Assembly: GCA_934168325.1 (NCBI GenBank)
Contig: CAKPNG010000030.1
Location: 1-19,003, forward strand
Reading direction: 5' to 3'
DNA: 19,003 nucleotides
DNA from: an uncultured Bacilli bacterium
GTDB taxonomy: Bacteria > Bacillota_I > Bacilli_A > RFN20 > CAG-826
A program made the translations under genes and the position numbers. Position 1 is the stretch's first letter. The number at the start of each line of letters is the position of its first letter. This document shows positions 1-8,236 of this stretch, piece by piece. A model generated the notes under the pieces. The model made no database searches and was not told the DNA's origin. It saw only the letters and a program-made list of their open reading frames with translations.

Positions 1-340
1 AAAATAATGATTTTAAACAAAAAGAACTTTATTTTGCCTGGTTTTTCCTTCAACGGACTTTACTTTTTAAATTGAGCTTTTTTTTGATAAAATTTCTTTA
101 ACGTTTTGCTAAAAACTTGCTAAAAATTTTAAAAAGCCTGCAAAACTCATATTATTTTATGAAATTCGTATTTTAAAAAAGAATTTAGAATAAAATTATA
201 ACTTTTCATATTTTTAAGTTAATCTTAATATATTAACTAACAATAAAGTAGAATTAGAATTAATATTAAATATTAATTTAATGGTTTAAGAAACTAAACA
301 AAATAGTTATAATAATATAGATTGTGAGGATTTAAAAAAA
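1..340. other. AT-rich intergenic leader upstream of ackA
   Basis: No gene can be supported here. Two + frames are open from the left edge for 24 and 32 codons (stops at 73-75 and 99-101). The second reads as a hydrophobic tail and could be the end of a membrane protein, but nothing distinguishes it from chance. The stretch contains a tandem direct repeat TTGCTAAAAA (106-115 and 117-126), an inverted pair GTTTTGC/GCAAAAC (103-109/140-146), a GTTAAT/ATTAAC pair (218-223/232-237) and an A/T-only 10-1-10 palindrome at 258-278. The ackA promoter lies at its right end. I see no riboswitch or structured RNA. Confidence 0.6.
285..313 (+). promoter_or_regulatory. Candidate vegetative (sigma-A) promoter of ackA
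   Basis: A perfect -10 TATAAT at 308-313 has a weak -35 (TTTAAG, 285-290) at 17-bp spacing. It would place the transcript start about 20 bases before the ackA start codon. The -10 is convincing, but the -35 is poor and the background is very AT-rich. No other good promoter is visible before the downstream genes, so it could serve the whole ackA to mutM-coaE run. Confidence 0.5.
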
Positions 341-1531
341 ATGAAAAAAGTAATGGCAGTAAATGCTGGAAGTTCAAGTTTAAAATTTAAATTATATGAA
401 ATGCCTGAAGAAACTGTAATTTGTTCAGGAATAGTAGAAAGAATAGGATTTGATGATGCAATTTTCCAAATTAAGTATAATGGCGAAAAACATGTAACAG
501 TTCAACCTGTTAAAAATCATAGCGAAGCAGTTGAATTATTATTAAATGCATTAATCAATTTCAATATTATTAAGAGTTATGATGAAATAAAGGCTACTGG
601 ACATAGAATAGTTCAAGGTGGTAGTTATTTCTCAAAAAGTGCAATTATAAACGACGATACTTTAACAAAAGTTAGAGATTTAATACCTTTATCGCCACTT
701 CATAACCAAGCAGAGTTAGTTGGTATCGAAGCATTTATGAATGTCTTACCTAATACTCCTGGTATTTGTGCTTTTGACACTGCTTTCCATCAAACTATGG
801 CGGAAGAAGATTATACATACGCAATACCTTATCAATATAGTGAAGAATTTAAAATTAGAAGATATGGTGCACATGGCACTTCACATAAATATTTAAGCGA
901 AAAAGGTGAAGCATATTGTGAAAATGGTAAAGATAGAATGATTATTTGTCATTTAGGAAGTGGTGCTTCTATTACTGCTACTAATCATGGTAAGTGTGTC
1001 GCAACTAGTATGGGTCTTACTCCATTAGGAGGAATTATGATGGGTACTAGAACTGGCGATTTAGATCCTAGCGTGTTTAATTATTGTGTAAGTCAAACTG
1101 GTAAAACTAGTGAACAAATTTATCAAGAATTTAATAAAAAGAGCGGCTTATTAGGTGTTAGTGGTATTTCTAGTGATGCTAGAGATATTATTGAAGCATG
1201 TAATAAGGGTAATAAAAGAGCTATCCTTGCAAGTAAATTATGGGCTAGAAGAGTCGCTGATTTCATTGGTCAATATTATGTAAGACTTGGTGGTTGTGAT
1301 TTAATTATCTTTAGTGCTGGTATTGGTGAAAATAGTGCAGAATTTAGAAAGCTTGCTTTAGATAATATCAAAGAAGCTTTTAATGTAAAAATCGATGAAG
1401 CTAAAAACAATGAAACACATGGCATTGAAAACGTAATTTCAACTCCTGATAGTGCTATTAAAGTTGTTGTTATCCCAACCGATGAAGAGGTCATGATTGC
1501 TCGTGATGCTTATAACATGTTATTAAAATAG
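341..1531 (+). CDS. ackA: Acetate kinase
   Basis: Cytosolic acetate kinase (acetate + ATP to acetyl phosphate + ADP, reversible), which normally makes ATP in the Pta-AckA overflow pathway. The 396-residue length is usual for the family. Visible ASKHA-fold signatures are the N-terminal NAGSSSLKF at residues 8-16, GHRIVQGG near 87-94, FDTAFHQ near 145-151, YGAHGTSH at 175-182, the phosphate loop HLGSGAS at 204-210, GGIMMGTRTGD at 230-240, SAGIGENSAEFR, and TDEEVMIARDAY at the C-terminus. The catalytic set known from Methanosarcina AckA (Asn, two Arg, Asp, His, Glu) has counterparts N8, R89, R237, D146, H178 and E382/E383. The start is ATG with GAGGA ten bases upstream, a rather long spacing. 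It is first in a co-directional run and stops nine bases before the next gene. No pta is in the window. Confidence 0.97.
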   Translation: MKKVMAVNAGSSSLKFKLYEMPEETVICSGIVERIGFDDAIFQIKYNGEKHVTVQPVKNHSEAVELLLNALINFNIIKSYDEIKATGHRIVQGGSYFSKSAIINDDTLTKVRDLIPLSPLHNQAELVGIEAFMNVLPNTPGICAFDTAFHQTMAEEDYTYAIPYQYSEEFKIRRYGAHGTSHKYLSEKGEAYCENGKDRMIICHLGSGASITATNHGKCVATSMGLTPLGGIMMGTRTGDLDPSVFNYCVSQTGKTSEQIYQEFNKKSGLLGVSGISSDARDIIEACNKGNKRAILASKLWARRVADFIGQYYVRLGGCDLIIFSAGIGENSAEFRKLALDNIKEAFNVKIDEAKNNETHGIENVISTPDSAIKVVVIPTDEEVMIARDAYNMLLK

Positions 1532-1540
1532 GTAAAAGAA

Positions 1541-2524
1541 ATGAATACATACATTAAAAAAGAAGCTAAGAAATTTAAAAATGAATACGATATTCTTTCA
1601 GACAAAATAAAGGAATTTGATAGAATCGCTATTTTTAGACACATTGCTCCAGATTTTGATGCATTAGGAACTCAATTTGGATTAGCAACCTTTATTAAAG
1701 ATAATTTTCCTAATAAAGAAATTGTTATTTTAGGTGATAACCATGATGTTTTTACAGGGAAATTATTTCCTGAAACTGATAGAGTTAATGATTCATGGTT
1801 TGATCAACCATTTTTAGCAATCATTGTTGACGTTGGTGATAAAAAGCGTATTGCAGATCCTCGCTTTGAAAGAGCTGCTTTTAAAGTAAAATTAGATCAT
1901 CATCCAGAGACTGATAAAATATTTGACGTTTCTATCGTTGATACTTCTCTTGCTGCTGCTAGTGAATTAGTTACCAATTTTATTTTAATGCAAAAGAAAT
2001 ATGTTTTAACAAGATTAGCTGCTCAATATTTATATATTGCTTTAGTTGGTGATAGTGGAAGATTCCAATATTCATCTACTACTGCTCATACTTTCGCTAT
2101 TGCAAGTGCTCTTGTTGAAACTGGAATTAACATAAGTGAAATCTATGGAAAAATGTATTCTAAAAAGATAAGTGATTTAGATATTATGAAATTTGTCTTA
2201 AATACATTTAAAATTTCACCAAAAGGTGTTGCTTATTACGTCTTAACTAATGAAGATTTATTAAAACTTGGTATCTCCTGTGATAGAGGTAAAGAAAACG
2301 TTAACCTATTTTCTAATTTGGAAGGAGTTAATATTTGGTGTTCTATTACTGAAGATGTTACAGAACCATGCTTTAGAATTTCTATAAGAAGTAGAAATTA
2401 TACTATTAATGGTGTTGCTACCCAATTTAAAGGTGGCGGACACGCTCAAGCTGCTGGAGCACAAATTAAAGATTTATCAGAACTTCCTAAATTTATAGAA
2501 GCATTAGAAAGTTTGATAAAATAA
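1541..2524 (+). CDS. nrnA: DHH/DHHA1 phosphoesterase (NrnA-like oligoribonuclease / pAp phosphatase)
   Basis: Predicted manganese-dependent DHH-DHHA1 phosphoesterase of the NrnA type. Characterised members degrade short RNA oligonucleotides (nanoRNA), and many also dephosphorylate pAp; related proteins act on cyclic dinucleotide products. At 327 residues it has the usual single-domain length and no transmembrane or PAS/GGDEF part, so it is not GdpP. Visible motifs are RHIAPDFDALGT (33-44, motif I metal ligands H34, D38, D40), VDVGD (96-100, motif II), LDHHPETD (118-125, the DHH motif), VGDSGRF (motif IV), and the DHHA1 signature GGGHAQAAG (298-306). The start is ATG with only a weak upstream AGGTAAAAG, nine bases after the ackA stop. 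In B. subtilis nrnA (ytqI) also lies close to dnaE. The exact substrate cannot be fixed from sequence. Confidence 0.9.
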   Translation: MNTYIKKEAKKFKNEYDILSDKIKEFDRIAIFRHIAPDFDALGTQFGLATFIKDNFPNKEIVILGDNHDVFTGKLFPETDRVNDSWFDQPFLAIIVDVGDKKRIADPRFERAAFKVKLDHHPETDKIFDVSIVDTSLAAASELVTNFILMQKKYVLTRLAAQYLYIALVGDSGRFQYSSTTAHTFAIASALVETGINISEIYGKMYSKKISDLDIMKFVLNTFKISPKGVAYYVLTNEDLLKLGISCDRGKENVNLFSNLEGVNIWCSITEDVTEPCFRISIRSRNYTINGVATQFKGGGHAQAAGAQIKDLSELPKFIEALESLIK

Positions 2525-2531
2525 TTTTAAT

Positions 2532-5500
2532 ATGGATTTCATCCCTCTTCATTTAAATAGTGGCTACTCATTTTTACAAAGTGGAATCCTTTTCAATAAA
2601 CTATCAAAAAAATTAAATGAACTGAATTACAAATATGTTGGTTTAACTGATTTAAACGTTTTATTTGGTTTCCCTTCTTTTAATGAGGAAATGATAAAAG
2701 ACAATATTAAGCCTATTTTTGGAATGGATTTAAAGATTAATAATAATCTCTTTTCTCTTTTTGTTCAAAACGAAACTGGATATCGAAATTTATGTGTTAT
2801 TTCAACGTTTTTAGAAAAAAGAGATGGGATTTGCAATGATTTTGCTGAAATTAAGGACTTTTTAGATGGATTGATTTGTGTTTTTTCAACAAAAAGTAGT
2901 TCATGTTTTGATCACGTTAATCAAGAATTATTTGAAAAGTATATCAAAGATATTTCGTCTAAATTTAATAATTTTTATATCGGATTAGAAATTTATGATT
3001 CTTTTGATGTGTCAAAAGCTAATCTAATAAGAGAATTTGCTTCTTCTTATAAAATAAAGTGTGTTGCATATCCAACAATAAAATACATTAATAAAGATGA
3101 TTATTTGACATTAGGCATTTTAAAATCAATTTCTGAAGATACCGCTATAGAAACAATAATTGATGAAATTCCACGTAATTTATATCTAAAAAGTAACGAA
3201 GAAATTAAACTTTTCTATAAAAACGAAGAAATTTTTGAATTAACAAATCTCGTTAATTTAGTTGATTTCGAATTCAACACTAAAAGAGGCGAATTATTGC
3301 AATTCAGTGAAGATCAATCTATTTCAAGCAAAGAACTTTTAAAACAAAAAATATTAGAAGGCCTCAAGCAACATAAAATTAATTTAGAAGAAAAACCTAA
3401 TTATAGAGCAAGACTCAATAAAGAATTCTTGATTATAGATAAAATGGGCTATTGTGATTATTTTTTAATTGTTCAAGACTATGTTAATTTTGCAAGAAAT
3501 AACAACATTCCAGTAGGTCCTGGTAGAGGTAGTGCTGCAGGAAGTTTAGTATCATATTTATTAAATATTACTGAAGTCGATCCATTAAAATTTGATGACC
3601 TTCTTTTTGAACGTTTTCTTAATCCAAATAGAAAATCTATGCCTGATATCGATATAGATTTTAGCGATCAAGAGCGAGATAAAGTTATTGACTATATAAT
3701 AAATAAGTACGGAGTAGACCGTACAGCTAGAGTTATTGCTTTCCAAACAATTGGGGCAAAGCAAGCATTAAGAGATGTTGGTAGGGTTTTCCATTATCCA
3801 CAAATTGATATTGATCAACTTTCTAAATCAATTCCAAACAATTTTAATCAAAATAATTATAATTTAGACTTATGTGCTGAAAAAATTCCTGCTTTTAAAA
3901 ATCTTATCAAAGACAAAAGAAATTATGAAATTTTTGAAAGAGCAAAACTAATTGAAGGCTTCCCTAGACAAAAAGGACTTCATGCGGCTGGAATTATTAT
4001 AAACGATAAGAATTTAATTAATGTAATGCCTCTAACTCCTTTAGATTTTACTTCTTTTACTACTCAATACGAAAAAGACTTTTTAGAAAAACAAGGTTTT
4101 CTAAAAATGGATTTACTTGGTTTGACTGCTTTAAGTACAATTCAAAGAACCCTTACACTAATAAAGCATTACAAAAATATCGACATAAAAATGGCTGATA
4201 TTCCTTATGATGATCCTAAATCTTTTGAATTATTAAGAAATCAAATTACTATGGGAATATTCCAATTAGATACTAGTGCAGCAAAAAAAGGAATTAGTTA
4301 TGTTAAGCCTTCTGCTTTTAAAGATGTTGTTGATTTATTAGCTTTAGATCGCCCAGGTCCTATGGAACAAATTCCACTATATTCACTACGTAAAGAGGGT
4401 AAAGCTAGTGTTTCATATTTAGATAAATCTCTTATACCTATATTAAAAAACACCTATGGAATTATTATTTATCAAGAGCAAATTATGCAAATTGCTAGGG
4501 TTTTTGCAGGGTTTTCGCTTGCAGAAGCTGATATTTTTAGACGTGCAGTCAGTAAAAAACACAAAGATGAGTTAATAAAATTGAGAGAAGACTTTTTCAA
4601 AAAAGCGAAGGAAAAAGGTCATTCAGAAACAACTATAGATAATATATTTAATTTAATCCTTAAATTTGCAAGTTATGGTTTCAATAAATCTCATTCAGTA
4701 GCTTATAGTATGATAAGTATGAGAATGGCTTATTTAAAAGCTTATTATCCATTAGAATTTTATTGTTCTATTCTTGAATCTCAATATGGTAATAATGATG
4801 CTAAATTTTCTAAATATGTAACTGAAATTAAAAAGATGAAAATTAACATAGAAATTCCAGATATTAATAAATCTTCATTAAATTTTTTAATTGATGACAA
4901 CGCTTTATTAATGCCATTAGCTAATATTAGTGGAATGCCTTCTAAAGTATCTATTTCAATTATTAATGAAAGAAATGTTCATGGAAAATTTAAAAGTTTC
5001 TTAGATTTTATAATTAGAATGTTAAATACTCCTGATAAAATTACAGAAATGCAGATTATTAAGTTAATTGATGCTGGATGTTTTGATAATTTAAATTCGA
5101 ATCGAACTCAACTTCGTGCTTCTGTACAAAGTGCACTTCAATTTGCATCAAATTGTATCTTAAAAGAAGGTAGTCTTTTAGAAAATTTTGGACTTTCATA
5201 TAACTATGTTGAAATTGAAAATGATCGAAAAGATAATTTAAAAAGAGAATATAATGTTTTAGGAGTTGCAATTTCAGATAATCCGTTTAATCATCTTAAA
5301 ATACCAAGCAATATTAATATTACCCCATTTCAAGATTTATCTAACAATAAACAATACACAGTACTAGGAATTATAAAAAACATAAAAGCCATAAGTATTA
5401 AAAATGGCGCTCATAAAGGCGAACCAATGGCATTTTTAGATATATATGATGAAAATAATGATTCTTTATCAATAACATTATTTAGTTCGCTTTATGCGAT

Positions 5501-5618
5501 TTATCAACATGTATTAAAAATAGACATGCCAATTATTTGCAAAGGCAAATTTGAAGACCGAGGAAACGGTAAAACTAGTTTGATTGCCGATGAATTAATA
5601 TTTATAGAGGAGGAATAA
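2532..5618 (+). CDS. dnaE: DNA polymerase III alpha subunit, DnaE type
   Basis: C-family replicative DNA polymerase. In Firmicutes with both polymerases, DnaE extends RNA primers before PolC takes over. At 1028 residues it is shorter than E. coli DnaE, close to the compact Firmicute form. In order: an N-terminal PHP domain (1-about 200), the palm with GPGRGSAAGS (329-338) and the catalytic acidic motif PDIDIDF (371-377), a third acidic residue in KMDLLGL, the FASYGFNKSHS fingers motif, helix-hairpin-helix region, and a C-terminal OB-fold starting near YTVLGIIKNI. The PHP domain is degenerate: the usual LHxHSxYS and LTDHxxL motifs read LHLNSGYS (6-13) and LTDLNVL (38-44), losing histidine metal ligands, so it is unlikely to proofread. 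The ATG has no Shine-Dalgarno and lies seven bases after nrnA, suggesting translational coupling. Confidence 0.95.
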   Translation: MDFIPLHLNSGYSFLQSGILFNKLSKKLNELNYKYVGLTDLNVLFGFPSFNEEMIKDNIKPIFGMDLKINNNLFSLFVQNETGYRNLCVISTFLEKRDGICNDFAEIKDFLDGLICVFSTKSSSCFDHVNQELFEKYIKDISSKFNNFYIGLEIYDSFDVSKANLIREFASSYKIKCVAYPTIKYINKDDYLTLGILKSISEDTAIETIIDEIPRNLYLKSNEEIKLFYKNEEIFELTNLVNLVDFEFNTKRGELLQFSEDQSISSKELLKQKILEGLKQHKINLEEKPNYRARLNKEFLIIDKMGYCDYFLIVQDYVNFARNNNIPVGPGRGSAAGSLVSYLLNITEVDPLKFDDLLFERFLNPNRKSMPDIDIDFSDQERDKVIDYIINKYGVDRTARVIAFQTIGAKQALRDVGRVFHYPQIDIDQLSKSIPNNFNQNNYNLDLCAEKIPAFKNLIKDKRNYEIFERAKLIEGFPRQKGLHAAGIIINDKNLINVMPLTPLDFTSFTTQYEKDFLEKQGFLKMDLLGLTALSTIQRTLTLIKHYKNIDIKMADIPYDDPKSFELLRNQITMGIFQLDTSAAKKGISYVKPSAFKDVVDLLALDRPGPMEQIPLYSLRKEGKASVSYLDKSLIPILKNTYGIIIYQEQIMQIARVFAGFSLAEADIFRRAVSKKHKDELIKLREDFFKKAKEKGHSETTIDNIFNLILKFASYGFNKSHSVAYSMISMRMAYLKAYYPLEFYCSILESQYGNNDAKFSKYVTEIKKMKINIEIPDINKSSLNFLIDDNALLMPLANISGMPSKVSISIINERNVHGKFKSFLDFIIRMLNTPDKITEMQIIKLIDAGCFDNLNSNRTQLRASVQSALQFASNCILKEGSLLENFGLSYNYVEIENDRKDNLKREYNVLGVAISDNPFNHLKIPSNINITPFQDLSNNKQYTVLGIIKNIKAISIKNGAHKGEPMAFLDIYDENNDSLSITLFSSLYAIYQHVLKIDMPIICKGKFEDRGNGKTSLIADELIFIEEE

Positions 5619-5621
5619 AAT

Positions 5622-8225
5622 ATGTCAAAAATTATTGTAATTGATGGAAATTCACTTCTATTTAGATCATATTATGCAACATATAATCCTGATCCAGATA
5701 AAATAATGAAAAATCATGATAATATACCAACTAATGCATTATTTGCATTTTCTAACATGATATCTAACTTATTAAAAGAATTAAAAAAAGGCGATGGAAT
5801 TTTCGTTGCTTTTGATGCTGGAAAGCATACTTTTAGACACAAAGAGTTTGCTGAATATAAAGCAAATAGACCACCATGTCCAGAAAATTTATTAATACAA
5901 ATGCCAATTGCTAGAGAGTTTTTAAATTCTTTAAATATTAAATATTATGAAGATGAAAATATCGAAGCTGATGATATTGCAGGAAATATTGCAAAAAAAG
6001 CAGAAACTTTAGGATATAGCGTAGATATTTACACCAGCGATAAAGATTATCTACAATTAATAGATGATAAAATAACAATAAAACTAATTAAAAAAGGTCT
6101 TAAAGATATAAAAAATATGACTCCACAGTCTTTTGAGGAAGAATGGGGATTTAAGCCAATACAAATTGTTGATTATAAAGGATTAATGGGCGACCCAAGC
6201 GATAATTTAAAAGGCATTCCAAAAGTTGGCGATAAAACAGCTAAAAAATTAATTGTTGAGTACAAAACTTTAGAAAATATTATCGAAAATGCACCTAATT
6301 TTAAATCCAAAGTTGGCGAATCTATTGTTGAAAATAGTAAAAATGGATTAATGTGTAAACATTTAGCTTTTATTAAAGTAGATGATAATCTACCAATTAA
6401 TATATCCGATATTATTTACGAAGGTTATAATTTTGAAAAAATTAATGATTTTGCCAACAAATATGATTTACGTACGCTAATAAATAAATTGCCACTTCAA
6501 TTAAGGCAAAAGTCCATTCACAATTATAAAGTTTCTTTTAAAGAAATCGTTAATGATGAAATAAATAAAATTGTATTCAATAAAAATATTGGATTATCAG
6601 TTGACATTGATAATGATAATTATCATGATGCTACTCTTCTTGGTATTTTAATTACAACTAACGATGAAACATATTATATTTCTAAGGAAAATTTAAAAAA
6701 TAATAATGTATTATCAATGTTAAAAAATAAAGAAATATCTAAGTTCTGCTTTGATTTTAAAAAAATAAAGTATATTTTAAATAAAAATGATATTCAAATC
6801 GATGGTTTATATTTTGATTTATTATTAGCATCATATTTATTAAATTCTTCTTTAAAACCAAACGTCGAAAGCGTATTAACTAACTTTGGAATTGACATTT
6901 CATATGCCTATCAAAATGATTCGTTATTTAGCAATTCTAACCCAATAATCGCTGCTATAGAATCTTTTTATTCTTTATCTTTATATGATGATGTTATTAA
7001 TAAACTTAAAGAAAAAGACCAATATGATTTATTAATAAACATGGAACAACCTTTAGCTTTAGTGTTAGAAGAAATGGAATACGAAGGTTTCCCTCTTGAT
7101 GCAAATTATTTAAAGCAATTAGGTGAAGGATATAAAGAAAAAATAAAAGAACTTGAAGAAGAAATTTTTAATTTAGCAGGAGAGAAATTCAACGTATCTT
7201 CACCAAAACAAGTAAGTAGTATTTTATTTGATAAATTGAGTTTACCTTCAAACAAAAAATACTCTACTTCTTTTGAATTCTTAAAAGATATCCAAGATGA
7301 ACACCCAATTATTGGGAAAATATTAGAATATAGAAAATATAATAAATTACTTACGACTTATGTTGATGGATTAATTCCTTTTATTCATAATGATGGAAAA
7401 ATACATGCTACATTTAATCAAGCATTAACAACTACTGGAAGATTATCAAGTAGCGAACCTAATCTTCAAAATATAAGTGTAAGAGACAATGAATCTAAAT
7501 TAATTAGAAAAGCATTCCATTACAATGAAGATAATTTAAATATATTATCTTTAGATTATTCTCAAATAGAACTAAGAATTTTAGCTCATCTATCAAATAG
7601 TCAAACTTTAATCGATGTTTTTAATAGCGATGAAGATATTCATGCTGCAACCGCTAAAAAAGTATTCAAGGTTGATGGTGAATTAGATCCTGCTTTAAGA
7701 CGCAAGGCTAAAGCCGTCAATTTTGGCATTATATATGGCATAAGCGATTGGGGTTTAAGTGAACAACTAGATATATCTTTAAAAGAATCTAAGGAAATAA
7801 TTGAAAGTTTTTACAAAGAATTTCCAGAAATCAAAACTTATTTAAATAGTTTAGTCCAAAGTGCACAAGAAAAAGGCTACGCTACTACAATGTTTAATCG
7901 TAGACGTTATATTCCTGAATTAAATAGCAGTGAATATCAAAAAAGAGAATTTGCTAAAAGAGCAGCAATGAACGCTCCTATTCAAGGAAGCGCCGCTGAT
8001 CTTATAAAAATTGCGATGATCAATGTTAGCAAAACACTTAAAGAATATAACTTAAAAGCTAAAATCATAAGTCAAATTCATGATGAAATTATTTTAAAAG
8101 TATCCGACGATGAAAAGGATGTTGTTTATAATTTAGTTAAAAACACTATGGAGCAATGTGTTAAACTAAAAGTTAAACTTAAAGTTGATGGAGGATATGG
8201 TAAATCTTGGTTTGATGCTAAGTAA
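5622..8225 (+). CDS. polA: DNA polymerase I
   Basis: Family A DNA polymerase for Okazaki fragment maturation and repair. At 867 residues it has the full three-part layout. The 5'-3' exonuclease (1-about 285) shows IDGNSLLFRSYYA, AFDAGKHTFRHKEF, EADDIAG, TSDKDYLQL and GDPSDNLKGIPKVGDKTAKKL. The 3'-5' exonuclease-like region (about 320-470) keeps LSVDID where an active enzyme has DTE and lacks the YxxxD motif, so proofreading is probably lost, as in Bacillus Pol I. The polymerase has motif A LDYSQIELR (644-652), the O-helix RRKAKAVNFGIIYG (693-706) and motif C QIHDE (818-822). Having the polymerase half separates it from mycoplasmas, which usually retain only the 5' exonuclease. A strong GGAGG Shine-Dalgarno inside the end of dnaE precedes the ATG, with three bases between genes. 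Confidence 0.97.
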   Translation: MSKIIVIDGNSLLFRSYYATYNPDPDKIMKNHDNIPTNALFAFSNMISNLLKELKKGDGIFVAFDAGKHTFRHKEFAEYKANRPPCPENLLIQMPIAREFLNSLNIKYYEDENIEADDIAGNIAKKAETLGYSVDIYTSDKDYLQLIDDKITIKLIKKGLKDIKNMTPQSFEEEWGFKPIQIVDYKGLMGDPSDNLKGIPKVGDKTAKKLIVEYKTLENIIENAPNFKSKVGESIVENSKNGLMCKHLAFIKVDDNLPINISDIIYEGYNFEKINDFANKYDLRTLINKLPLQLRQKSIHNYKVSFKEIVNDEINKIVFNKNIGLSVDIDNDNYHDATLLGILITTNDETYYISKENLKNNNVLSMLKNKEISKFCFDFKKIKYILNKNDIQIDGLYFDLLLASYLLNSSLKPNVESVLTNFGIDISYAYQNDSLFSNSNPIIAAIESFYSLSLYDDVINKLKEKDQYDLLINMEQPLALVLEEMEYEGFPLDANYLKQLGEGYKEKIKELEEEIFNLAGEKFNVSSPKQVSSILFDKLSLPSNKKYSTSFEFLKDIQDEHPIIGKILEYRKYNKLLTTYVDGLIPFIHNDGKIHATFNQALTTTGRLSSSEPNLQNISVRDNESKLIRKAFHYNEDNLNILSLDYSQIELRILAHLSNSQTLIDVFNSDEDIHAATAKKVFKVDGELDPALRRKAKAVNFGIIYGISDWGLSEQLDISLKESKEIIESFYKEFPEIKTYLNSLVQSAQEKGYATTMFNRRRYIPELNSSEYQKREFAKRAAMNAPIQGSAADLIKIAMINVSKTLKEYNLKAKIISQIHDEIILKVSDDEKDVVYNLVKNTMEQCVKLKVKLKVDGGYGKSWFDAK

Positions 8226-8236
8226 GGAGAGAATTT

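Noticed and set aside
5..48. Minus-strand peptide resembling a TRAM-domain end (SVEGKTRQNKV)
   Set aside because: Only about 17 codons lie between stops, with no start codon; too short to support a gene or remnant.
1..101. Possible C-terminal end of a gene entering from the left (32 open codons, hydrophobic)
   Set aside because: Two frames are open there, the sequence is short and AT-rich, and neither translation has a recognisable motif.
1276..1494. 72-codon open frame on the minus strand inside ackA
   Set aside because: It lies fully within the well-supported acetate kinase gene and has no recognisable motif.
5059..5271. 70-codon open frame on the minus strand inside dnaE
   Set aside because: Overlaps conserved polymerase sequence and resembles no known protein.
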